DNA of 64,000 nucleotides from Acidobacteriaceae bacterium (GTDB taxonomy: Bacteria; Acidobacteriota; Terriglobia; Terriglobales; Acidobacteriaceae). The position numbers were made by a program, and so were the translations under genes. Shown piece by piece: positions 18,068 through 26,322 of the stretch. The notes under the pieces were generated by a model, which worked only from the letters and a program-made list of their open reading frames with translations, had not been told where the DNA came from and ran no database searches. How positions within the stretch are numbered: position 1 is the stretch's first letter; every line of letters starts with the position of its first letter. The DNA lies in contig PLDC01000013.1 in NCBI GenBank assembly GCA_003134995.1, positions 1 to 64,000 of the forward strand. Reading direction: 5' to 3'.

Positions 18068-18391
18068 TTAATCTTCCAGATCCTGGCGGAAAACTGGCTG
18101 TGAGGGATCGAGGCTTCCATCAATCACGGCCACGAGCAGGTTGCCGTAGGCGTTCGTGGCTTCGGGCAGCGAGGCGTAACCGCGCTCCCTTTGAAGCGCG
18201 CCGCTTTCAGAATAGACGAGTGTGAAATAACGGCCGGAGGAATACTGCAGTTCGAGCAACTTGTTCGGCATGTCGGGATCGCCTTCTTGTCCCAGCACAT
18301 CCATTAAAGCCACAGTCCAATGGCGGCCTTTGGGGTCGGTGACGACCTCGCGCTCAACGAACTGCCACTCGTCCATGCTCCACAACGGCAT
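18068..18391 (-). CDS. Small protein of unknown function, last gene of the oxidoreductase operon
   Basis: The 107 residues are mixed alpha/beta (WQFVEREVVTDPKGRHWTVALMDVLG, LLELQYSSGRYFTLVYSESG, ATNAYGNLLVAVIDG). No family is recognised. It begins 2 bases after the receiver-domain gene and is therefore almost certainly translated from the same mRNA. It has no signal peptide or cysteines. It converges on the 17273 gene with 12 bases between the stops. Confidence 0.65.
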   Translation of the reverse strand: MPLWSMDEWQFVEREVVTDPKGRHWTVALMDVLGQEGDPDMPNKLLELQYSSGRYFTLVYSESGALQRERGYASLPEATNAYGNLLVAVIDGSLDPSQPVFRQDLED

Positions 18392-18393
18392 AT

Positions 18394-18756
18394 TTATTCC
18401 AGCAACTGCGCCAGCGCTCTTGCAACCTGAGTCCCGGTGAATGGTTTTGGAACCAGCAACACTTTTTGCGCTTTTCTGGAACGCAAGCTGACATCCGCTT
18501 TTTCCGGAGTGTCGCTGATGATTACGACCGGAAGTTCGGCGTGACTGGGATGGCTGCGCACGCTGTCGAAGAGCGCCTCGCTCATCTCGAAGGCGGAGCA
18601 GTCGAGCACGAGCGCGTCGGCGCGCTGCTCCTGAATCAACTCGTTGACTGCCGTGCTGTATCCCGCCGAGAGCACCGCATAGCCGAGATCGCTCAGCGAA
18701 AAGGTGAGTAGCTCGGCGATCTCCGGCGTGTCGTCGATGAGCAGGATGCGGCGCAA
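18394..18756 (-). CDS. Stand-alone response-regulator receiver domain
   Basis: The 120-residue protein is a complete REC domain and nothing more: acidic pair Asp8-Asp9 (LIDDTPE), phosphoacceptor Asp52 (LVLDCSAFE), Ser81 (IISDTPEK) and Lys104 (VPKPF). Single-domain receivers act by protein contact. It lies 7 bases after the 130-residue gene and 2 bases before the next, inside the oxidoreductase operon; no histidine kinase is nearby. A regulator of one of the operon's enzymes or of the AAA+ ATPase is possible but unproven. Confidence 0.85.
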   Translation of the reverse strand: MRRILLIDDTPEIAELLTFSLSDLGYAVLSAGYSTAVNELIQEQRADALVLDCSAFEMSEALFDSVRSHPSHAELPVVIISDTPEKADVSLRSRKAQKVLLVPKPFTGTQVARALAQLLE

Positions 18757-18763
18757 TCGCGGG

Positions 18764-19156
18764 CTACTTCTTGCCGGGCCCGGTGCCGGGCAGTCGAGGC
18801 TTCTTGGCCGCGCACGGTTCCAGATCCATGACCCATATGCGCCCGCCGGCAGTGTAGTAAGCGCGTTGATCGTTCTCGATCATCGCACCCCAAGCCTCCA
18901 GCGTGCGCATGGCAAATGTGAAGCCTTCGAAGTTGTTGCGCGCGTGATCTAGCACTTCGTTGGTGTGCCAGTTGTTGGTGAGAATCGCGTCCCCCGGGTG
19001 CACGCGCAGCACAGTGTAAAAGCGATCGTAAGCCGCTTCCGGCCGCACGTCGCGCGTGGCGCCGCGCTTCTTGCCCTCAGTGACTATGTAACTTTCCTGT
19101 CCTTCGGGCTCGACTTCCGGGTCACCAGGATTAGTAGTGGTCGTTTCCTTGATCAT
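18764..19156 (-). CDS. Operon protein of unknown function (130 aa)
   Basis: The start ATG (19156) overlaps the stop of the beta-subunit gene as ATGA, so translation is coupled to it. The N-terminus is polar and disordered (MIKETTTTNPGDPEVEPEGQ), followed by a folded part with YDRFYTVLRVHPGDAILTNNWHTNEVLDHARNNFEG, AMRTLEAWGAMI and IWVMDLEPC, and a basic Pro/Gly tail. I recognise no family. Tight coupling to the catalytic subunit suggests an accessory or assembly factor for the oxidoreductase. Confidence 0.72.
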   Translation of the reverse strand: MIKETTTTNPGDPEVEPEGQESYIVTEGKKRGATRDVRPEAAYDRFYTVLRVHPGDAILTNNWHTNEVLDHARNNFEGFTFAMRTLEAWGAMIENDQRAYYTAGGRIWVMDLEPCAAKKPRLPGTGPGKK

Positions 19157-20217
19157 ACGGTCTCCGCTACGGCCGTGGCTTCTGCTGCCGAGGCCATGTT
19201 GACAAGGTTTTTCGCATCCGCGGCGTGGATCAATGCCTCGGGCAGTTCGACTCCCATCATGCGCCATTGCTCGTTGGCGAATTTCTGCAAGGTGGCGATG
19301 TGCTCGGCGTGAAGATGGCCGAAGCGTCCTTGCAACTTCAGGTACTCGGATACCGGGCGCATGCTCGCGGGACGGAAGCTGTAATCGAAAGCGCGCTTCT
19401 CAGGATTCCACTCCCACATAGGATAGAGCCCGCATTCGACGACCAGTCGGCCGAGATCGATCGAGCGCGGCGTCTCGTAGACGAAGCCCTTCTGGCAGGG
19501 CGTGTAGACCATCAGGTACGCGGCGCCTTTGTGATTGAGTCCCTTGCGAACTTTGTTCATCAAGTCGATGGGATAGCCCACGCTCGCGGTCGCCACGTAA
19601 CAGTGCGGATGGCCAGCCGCCATCATGCGCGCGAGATCTTTGGGGAACAGTTTTTTGCCTTCTGGAACTAGCGGGCCGGGAGGCGAAAAGGTTGTCATGC
19701 CGCCATAGGGCGTGCGCGACGACGCCTGGATGCCGGTGTTTGCGTATTGCTCGTTGTCGTAGCAGATAATCAGGCAATCGTGATTGCGATAGAGCGCGCC
19801 GGAAATCGACGCGAGGCCGATATCGGACGCGCTGCCGTCGCCGGCCTCACAAATAATATTTGGGAACTTGCCCTTCCACTTGCCCTTGCGGATCATGGCT
19901 TCATACGCCGCCGCCACGCCCGCTGTAAAGCTGCCGGCGCTTCCGATCTGCGTGTGCGCCCACGGCACGTTGTAAGGCGTGCACAAGTACGAACTGTTCG
20001 CGACATACATGCAGCCGGTCGGTCCGACGAGGATGGTGTTGTCGCCGGCGGCTTTGCTCGTCATCCGGTATTGGATGGACGGGCCGCAACCCGCACAAGT
20101 GCGGTGACCGGGGACAAACGGCTCGCTCGACGGTAGTTCAGGGTTAAAGAAACGCGCTCCCTGGTTCGGGCTGCCGAGAATCGGCAGCAGCTGCCGTTCA
20201 ACTTCTATGGTTGCCAT
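19153..20217 (-). CDS. 2-oxoacid:ferredoxin oxidoreductase beta subunit (predicted oxalate oxidoreductase)
   Basis: The 354 residues form a PorB-type subunit that binds thiamine diphosphate and a [4Fe-4S] cluster. Visible are GHRTCAGCG (Cys41, Cys44), Cys69 in GPTGCM, Cys241 in TPCQKGF, and the TPP/Mg motif GDGSASDIG (126-134) with YDNEQYANTG (153-162). This subunit performs decarboxylation of the 2-oxoacid and passes electrons to ferredoxin clusters. The start has GGAG 8 bases upstream. It sits 37 bases after alpha and overlaps the next gene. Pyruvate or 2-oxoglutarate enzymes share the fold; the oxalate assignment rests on the alpha subunit and neighbours. Confidence 0.92.
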   Translation of the reverse strand: MATIEVERQLLPILGSPNQGARFFNPELPSSEPFVPGHRTCAGCGPSIQYRMTSKAAGDNTILVGPTGCMYVANSSYLCTPYNVPWAHTQIGSAGSFTAGVAAAYEAMIRKGKWKGKFPNIICEAGDGSASDIGLASISGALYRNHDCLIICYDNEQYANTGIQASSRTPYGGMTTFSPPGPLVPEGKKLFPKDLARMMAAGHPHCYVATASVGYPIDLMNKVRKGLNHKGAAYLMVYTPCQKGFVYETPRSIDLGRLVVECGLYPMWEWNPEKRAFDYSFRPASMRPVSEYLKLQGRFGHLHAEHIATLQKFANEQWRMMGVELPEALIHAADAKNLVNMASAAEATAVAETV

Positions 20218-20254
20218 ATGAATTCTCCAATCGCGGGCCTAAGACCCTGAACTC

Positions 20255-21463
20255 TTATTCTTCGAACCCAACCCAGTGGGTGCGCTTTTCGATCTTCCCA
20301 CGCCGCTGCGCATCCAGCATTTTTTCCGTCATCCAATAAAATTCTTTCAACACGATGGCCTCACCGCCCATGCCAGCCATGAATGACATCACGAGCGGCC
20401 GCTGCTGGCTTTCATAGAGAGCGGCGGTGACCTCGCCATACAGCACGCCACCGCTGCTGACGCTGCCGAGGCCCATGTTGGTCTCGATCACGCCGACTAC
20501 TTTGAACTTGCTGAGAACTTCGCGCACGCGCTCGGTCGGATACGGCCTGATGGTTCGCAGCCGTACCAAGCCGACTTTCAAGCCGCGGTCGCGCATGTGC
20601 TGAATTGCGAACCGCGCTGTCACTGCATGGGCGCCTTGCAGGAAAAAAACCACTTCGGCGTCATCGGTCATGAACTCTTCGATCCACGGATCGTATCTCC
20701 GGCCGAAGATCTGCGCGAACTCTTCGTGCGCCTGCTCAATCACGGCCATGGACTCTTCCATGGCGCGCGCACGCTCGAGCTGCAGCGGCGGACCCTGCTC
20801 GGGCATGATCTGCGGGCCGTGCGACACAGGGTGCCGCGGATCGAGCGGGTACGGATGCTTGTACGGCGGCAGGAATTCGTTCACCTGGCCCTGGTCGGGC
20901 AATTCAACGTCACCCGTGATGTGCGAGACGAAGAAACCATCCTGACAAACCATCTGGGGCAGAAGCACGCGCGGGTCTTCGCCGATGCGGTAAGCGATGA
21001 TGTGGTTATCGAACGCTTCCTGCGCATCGCAGGACCAACCCATGATCCATCCCATGTCGCGCGTCGAGAGCGCGTCGGTGTGCTCGGAGCCGAAGTCGCC
21101 CGGAGGATCGAGCGTGCGGTCGGCGATCATCATCTGCACCGGCATGCGGCTGCCGGAGATCGGCGAATAAAGTTCGTAGGCGAACTGCACGCCGACTCCC
21201 GAGCTGCCGGTGAAGACGCGCGCGCCGCTCGACGAAGCTCCATGCGAGATGCTCAACTGCGAGTGCTCGCTGTCGGCGACAATATATTCGGCATCGAGTT
21301 CGCCGTTCGCAACCATCTGCGCAAGGGCCATCATCGTCGCCGTGTAAGGCCGAATGGGGTATGCCGCAATCACATCGACGTCGGCATATTTTGCGGCCTG
21401 CGCCGCGGCGACGCAGCCGTTGATTCGAACTGTTTTCTTTTTTCCTGCTGTAGCCGTTGCCAT
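20255..21463 (-). CDS. 2-oxoacid:ferredoxin oxidoreductase alpha subunit with oxalate-type motif
   Basis: The 402 residues start at MATATAGKKK (ATG 21463, GGAG 5 bases upstream; a GTG two codons earlier is possible). Domain I carries YPIRPYT (35-41): Arg38 replaces the Thr of the usual YPITP motif of pyruvate enzymes. Then come FTGSSGVGV and DRTLDPPGDFG (115-125), where pyruvate enzymes have a different loop. From memory both features match Moorella oxalate oxidoreductase alpha, in which an arginine and a mobile loop bind the second carboxylate. The C-terminal domain (about 260-390) has VFFLQGAHA and ETNMGLGSVSSGG. It pairs with the beta subunit. Predicted reaction: oxalate to 2 CO2 plus 2 electrons. 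Confidence 0.92.
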   Translation of the reverse strand: MATATAGKKKTVRINGCVAAAQAAKYADVDVIAAYPIRPYTATMMALAQMVANGELDAEYIVADSEHSQLSISHGASSSGARVFTGSSGVGVQFAYELYSPISGSRMPVQMMIADRTLDPPGDFGSEHTDALSTRDMGWIMGWSCDAQEAFDNHIIAYRIGEDPRVLLPQMVCQDGFFVSHITGDVELPDQGQVNEFLPPYKHPYPLDPRHPVSHGPQIMPEQGPPLQLERARAMEESMAVIEQAHEEFAQIFGRRYDPWIEEFMTDDAEVVFFLQGAHAVTARFAIQHMRDRGLKVGLVRLRTIRPYPTERVREVLSKFKVVGVIETNMGLGSVSSGGVLYGEVTAALYESQQRPLVMSFMAGMGGEAIVLKEFYWMTEKMLDAQRRGKIEKRTHWVGFEE

Positions 21464-21476
21464 ATTCACTCCGATT

Positions 21477-23309
21477 TTAAATGTTCTTTGCGGGCCGGTC
21501 TCCGAGGTTCATCAGTTCTTGCGCCTGCCGTCCATGCAATCCCGGCGAGATCGCGAACGCGGTATCCATTCGAACTACGCCAGTATCGAAGTCCAGCTCG
21601 GGCACGCCTTCAAGGCAGCCAGTTGGACACTCTTCGATGCATACGCGGCAACCCTTACAGTAGTCGACGAGAATCTTGTAAAGGCCGTTCGACCGCTCTG
21701 GGCGCGCGATGCACGGCTCGGGACAAACGAGATAACAGTTGTCGCAGGCATTACAGGTGCCGCAACTGAAACAGCGTCCGGCCTCCTCGACTGCCTGCTC
21801 TTCCGAAAATGCCTGGATCACTTCGTCCTGCGTCTTGCGTCGGCTGGTTGGCGGCAGAAGTTCCTGCTGCACGCGCGGGAAGTGCGGGAAGTACGTCATG
21901 TTCATGCGATTCAAATCGAAGATGACGTCGACGGGGATGGTGCGGGTCTGCAGCTTTTCACCGCGCATCACCTTATCCAGATTGAAGGCGACGCGCTTGC
22001 CATCGCCGACTGCGTTGACGACCATCAACGGCTGACCTGCACCGAGTTGCACGATGTCGCCTGCGGCAAAAAAGTTCGTGTCGCCGAGGCGTCCGAACTT
22101 GTCGATCTTGATGGTGCCGCGCTCGGTCTTGAATTCAGCGGGCAACCATGCGAGCGACGAATGCTGACCGACAGCGATAATCACGTTATCAACGGCGAAG
22201 CGCTGAGCGGGAGCCTGCCGATCGACTGTGATCGGCGAAGCATTGATTGCTCCAGAAAATTTCGCCGGATGCAGTTGCAGAGCCTCAACCTTGCCTTCAC
22301 CAATTACCGCGGTGACGGCCAGGCCGTGCAGCAGTTCCACGCCCTCTTCCATCATGTCGTGCAGGTCTTCGGGGACACACGGCAACTCTTGAGGGTTGCC
22401 TTCCACCGTGATCATCGTTACTTCAACCGCGCCTTGGCGCAGCGCTTCGCGGGCGCAATCGATAGCAGTGTTTCCTCCGCCGATCACGGCGACGCGAGCG
22501 CCGATCTTTACCTTGGACGTTCCCATGCCGATATCGCGCAGGAAGGGAAGTCCGTAAAGGACGCCGGTTTTATTTTCGCCTTCGGCTTTCACGCTGTTCG
22601 GTTCGGTGAGTCCAACGGCCAGCACGCAGGCGTCGTAATTCTTTTTCAGGTCGTCCCAGGTAACGTCCTTGCCGACTTCTACGTTGGTCTTGATTGTGAT
22701 GCCAAGTTGTTCGAGGCGCTCGATCTCGCGATCGAGAACGTCTTGAGGAAGAACCCAGTCGGGAATGCCGCCGCGATTGAGACCGCCGGCCTTCGGAGAT
22801 TTCTCCAGGATCGTCACTGCATAGCCGAGCCGCGCGAGTTGATACGCGGCGCTGTGTCCGGCGGGACCCGAACCAACGACCGCGACTTTCTTGCCGTTCG
22901 ATTTTCCGGCTTTGACGACATCGTTGGTGAGCGCTTGTCCCAGATCGCCGAGAAAGCGCTCGACTGCGCGAATCGAAATCGCCTCATCGTACTTCCCGCG
23001 ATTGCAAGCCTGCTCGCACGGGTGGTAACACACGCGGCCCGTGACCGAAGGGAACGGCATGTCTTCCTTGATGAGCGCGTAGGCGTCCAGATATTTGCCG
23101 CGCTTCACCAAGTCGAGATAGCCCTGAATTTTTTCGTTGGTTCCGCAAGCGTTGTTGCAGGGTGGAAGCTTGTCGCGATACACCGGCCGGATGGCGCGCC
23201 AGTTGCCGGTTGGGAACAGGTCTTGGCCTTTTTCCTGCGAGGGTGCTGGAGTGATCCCGGCGAATGGGACTTTAAGCCAATCGGGGATGTGTGTGTTTTT
23301 TGTCGACAT
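21477..23309 (-). CDS. GltD-like FAD/NAD(P) oxidoreductase fused to a two-cluster ferredoxin domain
   Basis: The 610 residues contain, in order, an N-terminal Fe-S helical domain (Cys51, Cys55, Cys94, Cys98, Cys102), an FAD site (GSGPAG, 146-151), an NAD(P) site (GGGNTA, 277-282), a second FAD contact (FFAAGDI, 413-419), and a C-terminal ferredoxin with two 4Cys sets (513-533, CFSCGTCNACDNC; 551-565, CKGCRVCIEECP). The first part is the glutamate-synthase small-subunit fold; the last is the delta subunit of oxoacid:ferredoxin oxidoreductases. Placed between gamma (10-base gap) and alpha (13-base gap), it probably moves electrons from the oxidoreductase to NAD(P)+ without free ferredoxin. No glutamate synthase large subunit is nearby. 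Confidence 0.92.
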   Translation of the reverse strand: MSTKNTHIPDWLKVPFAGITPAPSQEKGQDLFPTGNWRAIRPVYRDKLPPCNNACGTNEKIQGYLDLVKRGKYLDAYALIKEDMPFPSVTGRVCYHPCEQACNRGKYDEAISIRAVERFLGDLGQALTNDVVKAGKSNGKKVAVVGSGPAGHSAAYQLARLGYAVTILEKSPKAGGLNRGGIPDWVLPQDVLDREIERLEQLGITIKTNVEVGKDVTWDDLKKNYDACVLAVGLTEPNSVKAEGENKTGVLYGLPFLRDIGMGTSKVKIGARVAVIGGGNTAIDCAREALRQGAVEVTMITVEGNPQELPCVPEDLHDMMEEGVELLHGLAVTAVIGEGKVEALQLHPAKFSGAINASPITVDRQAPAQRFAVDNVIIAVGQHSSLAWLPAEFKTERGTIKIDKFGRLGDTNFFAAGDIVQLGAGQPLMVVNAVGDGKRVAFNLDKVMRGEKLQTRTIPVDVIFDLNRMNMTYFPHFPRVQQELLPPTSRRKTQDEVIQAFSEEQAVEEAGRCFSCGTCNACDNCYLVCPEPCIARPERSNGLYKILVDYCKGCRVCIEECPTGCLEGVPELDFDTGVVRMDTAFAISPGLHGRQAQELMNLGDRPAKNI

Positions 23310-23319
23310 GTAATCCTTC

Positions 23320-23967
23320 CTAAACGGCCACTGGATTCAGCGGCATGATCTGTAAGTGTTCGAGTGCCATATGAAATGCGGTCTTGTTCGCGATCATGGG
23401 CTCGATGGTTTCCACCTTCACGATGCCCGTAGTCTTGACGACCGCGGCGATGAGCGGAGCAGCGATATCGGGCGCAATCGATTTGTTGCGCTCGGCGGCG
23501 CCTTCGGTCGAAAGACGGTCGAGACCAAGTTCGCCCAGTCGGTAGTAGAGCCATTTGTGATCGGCTAAATGCGCGGCATCGACGCAGACAAGTTGCGCAA
23601 GCCGCTCCGCGCCGGGCACGAAGCGAATCATGTAATCGGGCGTGTAATGCGTGTTGATCACCAGCGTTCCGCCCGGAGGCATGCCGCGCATGTAATCCCA
23701 ACCCTTGACCATGGTGCCTTCGACGAGAACGACGATGTTGGGGTGGTCGTTTTCGTAAGTCAGTTCGTTCTCGAGGATCTGATCGCTCACGCGGCAATAT
23801 TTGCGCGTGGGAGCGTTCGTGCGGTCGGGATTATCAACGTAGTTTTCCATCGCCTGCGCGTACTTGCCCTCGATGCGGGCGGACGCGGAAATGGAATTGA
23901 CGATGTCGCGGCCTTCTTTGTCCATGATGATGCCGCGCGTCCAAACTGTGAGTTCCGTGTAAGCCAT
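23320..23967 (-). CDS. 2-oxoacid:ferredoxin oxidoreductase gamma subunit
   Basis: The 215 residues start at MAYTELTVW (ATG 23967, GAGG 7 bases upstream). The gamma fold is visible: WTRGIIMDKEGRDIVN at the place of the family's GRGGQG loop, KYAQAMENYVDNPDR, CRVSDQ, NIVVLVEGTMV, and LVCVDAAHLA. The usual glycine loop is replaced, as I recall for oxalate oxidoreductase gamma. It has no cluster cysteines; those are supplied by the fused downstream protein. It is the first of the four enzyme genes, 39 bases after the AAA+ ATPase gene. Confidence 0.85.
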   Translation of the reverse strand: MAYTELTVWTRGIIMDKEGRDIVNSISASARIEGKYAQAMENYVDNPDRTNAPTRKYCRVSDQILENELTYENDHPNIVVLVEGTMVKGWDYMRGMPPGGTLVINTHYTPDYMIRFVPGAERLAQLVCVDAAHLADHKWLYYRLGELGLDRLSTEGAAERNKSIAPDIAAPLIAAVVKTTGIVKVETIEPMIANKTAFHMALEHLQIMPLNPVAV

Positions 23968-24006
23968 AATCAAACCTCGTCGTTACAAAGTTGCTTAGAA
24001 CTTTAC

Positions 24007-26268
24007 TTAGTCAGATCCATCTGGGCACAAAGCCGCAGTCTTATCGGCCAAAGCGCTCGCTGATTTCAATTGCTCGTGATCACAATGCTCTGGATCGAGA
24101 ACCGCCAGGAAATCGTTTCGCAAAACCGTGAAGGGCGCGCGACGGCGGCCATTCTGAAATTCTACGATTGCAGAGAGCGTCGCCTTCTTGCACAGGCTTT
24201 CGATGTCGGCGCCCGTGCAGCCATCCATTCGGACGGCGAATTCTTCGAAATCGACATCGGGCGCGAGCGGTACACGGCGGCAACAAAGCCGCATGATTGT
24301 CGCGCGCTCTTCCGCGCTGGGCTTGGCGAACGGGAGTATATAGTCGAAGCGCCCGCTTCGCAACAGCGCTGGGTCGATGCGCTCGGCACGATTGGTCGCC
24401 GCCAGCAGGATCACGCCTTTGACATCGCGCAAGTTGTCGATCTCACGCAGAAGCTGGCTGAGAATTCTTTGATATATATCACTGCCGAATTGATCGGAGC
24501 CGAACTTCGGAGCGATCGCGTCAATCGTGTCGAAGAACAGGATGCAGGGCGCGGTCCGTCTCGCCTTCTTGAAAACTTCACGCAGCGCTCGTTCGGATTC
24601 GCCCAACCACTTCGAATACAGTTGCGGACCGTCGATAGCGATGAGCGGAACTTGTTTTTCACCGGAGAGAGCGCGCGCCATCGCCGTCTTTCCGGTGCCC
24701 GAAGGGCCGGCGAACAAGATGCCGCGGGGCGGAGCGAGGCCAACCTGCTCGTAAATCTCATCGTGCATGTGCGAGTGCTCGATTACGCCGTCGAGCAAGC
24801 GCTTCACCTGGTTGAGACCCCCGATGGATGCGAACGTCGAACTGCTCTTCTCGATAAAAAATTCGCGGGTCGCGCTGGGCTCGACTTCTTTTAAGCCGGC
24901 GAGAAAATCTTCGCGCGTGACCTGAAGCGACGCGAGATCAGCAGAGGCAGCGCCGTCTGCTGCGAACGGAACGGCTGAGAGAAAGCCGCGCAACGCAATC
25001 ATGCCAACTTCCTGGCCGAGCGCCTCGAGATCGGCTCCGACGAATCCGTGAGTATGCTCTGCGATCTCATAGAGGTCGACGTCGGGCGCCAGCGGCATGG
25101 CCCGCGTGTGGATTCTTAGAATTTGCAGCCGGGCTTGCGTGTTGGGAACGCCGATTTCTATTTCGCGATCGAAGCGGCCCGGACGGCGTAGCGCCGGATC
25201 CAAAACTTCGGGAATATTTGTCGCGCCGATTACGATGACCTGGCCGCGAGCGACAAAACCATCCATCAAACTGAGAAGCTGAGCCACGACACGCTTCTCT
25301 ACTTCGCCCGCCACATCGGTGCGCTTGGGGGCGACGGCATCGATCTCGTCGATGAAGAGAATCGCGGGGGCGTGCCGTGCCGCTTCCTCGAACACCTCGC
25401 GGAGTTTAGCTTCACTCTCTCCGTAAAACTTGCGCATGATCTCAGGGCCGTTGAGGTGAATGAAGTGCACACGGCTTTCGGCCGCGACGGCGCGAGCCAG
25501 CAGGGTCTTGCCTGTGCCCGGCGGCCCGTACAACAGCACGCCCTTGGGCGCGAGAATTCCCAGGCGCTCGAAGATGCGCGAATGCTTCAGCGGCAGTTCG
25601 ACCATTTCCCGCACTCTTGCGACTTCACGCTCCAGCCCACCGATGTCTTCGTAGGAAACTGACGGCGCGCGTGCCGCCGTTTGCTCGCCTTCGACAACGC
25701 GAATGTCGGTACGCGGCCCGATCACTACAGGACCCGACGGAATCGTGCGCACGACCTGGAAGTTCACCGCTTTAGCAAACGTTGGAACACGCACGACCGA
25801 GCCCGCAATGACCGGCACATCCAAAAGATCTTCGAGCATGCGGTCGGGTGCGATAGTCGCGGGCGCGGCTCCTATCCACAGCGGGGCGAGGCGCACGGCG
25901 ACGGCCTGCTCACGCTCGATCAGCGCTACCGTCACTTGTTCCTGTAATCCGGCACTGCAGTTGCTGCGGATCGTGCCGTCGATCTGAATCATGCCTTCGT
26001 GTTGTTCGTCAGAAACATCGACTCGCGCGACGCCCAGCGTTCCGCCGGTGATTTTCAGTACGTCGCCAGCCCGGGCACCGAGTCGCCGCAGATCGGCCGG
26101 CGCCAGCCGCGCGATGGCGTGACCCACATCTTCGACGCGCGACTCAGCCACGCGGAGCGTGAGCATTGCGCTGGAAGGCGTTGGAGTGGTTTCCGTCATG
26201 GCGTGACCAGCAACCTGCTTTTGGCGGGCGAATGCATCGACGAGCGTCACCGTGTTCTGCTTCTCCAT
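24007..26268 (-). CDS. CDC48/p97-type double AAA+ ATPase
   Basis: The 753 residues show the full CDC48 plan: an N domain (about 35-195; LTLRVAESRVEDVGHAIARL), D1 (Walker A GPPGTGKT 248-255, Walker B FIDEID 305-310) and D2 (Walker A GPSGTGKT 521-528). The D2 Walker B reads FFDTID, with Thr581 in place of the catalytic glutamate, so D2 may bind but not hydrolyse ATP. CDC48 proteins unfold or remodel proteins. In bacteria they are uncommon. It lies between gntR (54 bases) and the gamma subunit (39 bases), so a role in assembly or turnover of the oxidoreductase is likely. The start may be 26268 or the ATG at 26199; three TTGATC repeats adjoin the first. Confidence 0.93.
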   Translation of the reverse strand: MEKQNTVTLVDAFARQKQVAGHAMTETTPTPSSAMLTLRVAESRVEDVGHAIARLAPADLRRLGARAGDVLKITGGTLGVARVDVSDEQHEGMIQIDGTIRSNCSAGLQEQVTVALIEREQAVAVRLAPLWIGAAPATIAPDRMLEDLLDVPVIAGSVVRVPTFAKAVNFQVVRTIPSGPVVIGPRTDIRVVEGEQTAARAPSVSYEDIGGLEREVARVREMVELPLKHSRIFERLGILAPKGVLLYGPPGTGKTLLARAVAAESRVHFIHLNGPEIMRKFYGESEAKLREVFEEAARHAPAILFIDEIDAVAPKRTDVAGEVEKRVVAQLLSLMDGFVARGQVIVIGATNIPEVLDPALRRPGRFDREIEIGVPNTQARLQILRIHTRAMPLAPDVDLYEIAEHTHGFVGADLEALGQEVGMIALRGFLSAVPFAADGAASADLASLQVTREDFLAGLKEVEPSATREFFIEKSSSTFASIGGLNQVKRLLDGVIEHSHMHDEIYEQVGLAPPRGILFAGPSGTGKTAMARALSGEKQVPLIAIDGPQLYSKWLGESERALREVFKKARRTAPCILFFDTIDAIAPKFGSDQFGSDIYQRILSQLLREIDNLRDVKGVILLAATNRAERIDPALLRSGRFDYILPFAKPSAEERATIMRLCCRRVPLAPDVDFEEFAVRMDGCTGADIESLCKKATLSAIVEFQNGRRRAPFTVLRNDFLAVLDPEHCDHEQLKSASALADKTAALCPDGSD

Positions 26269-26300
26269 TTGATCTACGTTGATCGATCTAAGTTGATCTA
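26269..26300. repeat. Three TTGATC(T/G)A direct repeats before the CDC48 gene
   Basis: TTGATCTA occurs at 26269-26276 and 26293-26300 and TTGATCGA at 26279-26286. They fill the 54-base gap between gntR and the ATPase gene and abut its first ATG, leaving no clear ribosome binding site. They may be regulatory or simply slippage-derived. Confidence 0.5.
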
Positions 26301-26322
26301 TGCGGGACGCATTCGTGGCACT

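Noticed and set aside
20597-21769. 390-codon plus-strand frame over the alpha subunit
   Set aside because: Shadow of the alpha subunit gene, with no domain of its own.
21477-23309. Glutamate synthase small subunit (gltD) as the final call
   Set aside because: There is no large subunit nearby, and the protein carries an extra two-cluster ferredoxin domain and lies within the oxidoreductase operon.
21354-23348. 664-codon open frame on the plus strand
   Set aside because: It is the antisense shadow of the GltD-like/ferredoxin gene; the translation has no recognisable domain and the minus-strand product has complete cofactor motifs.
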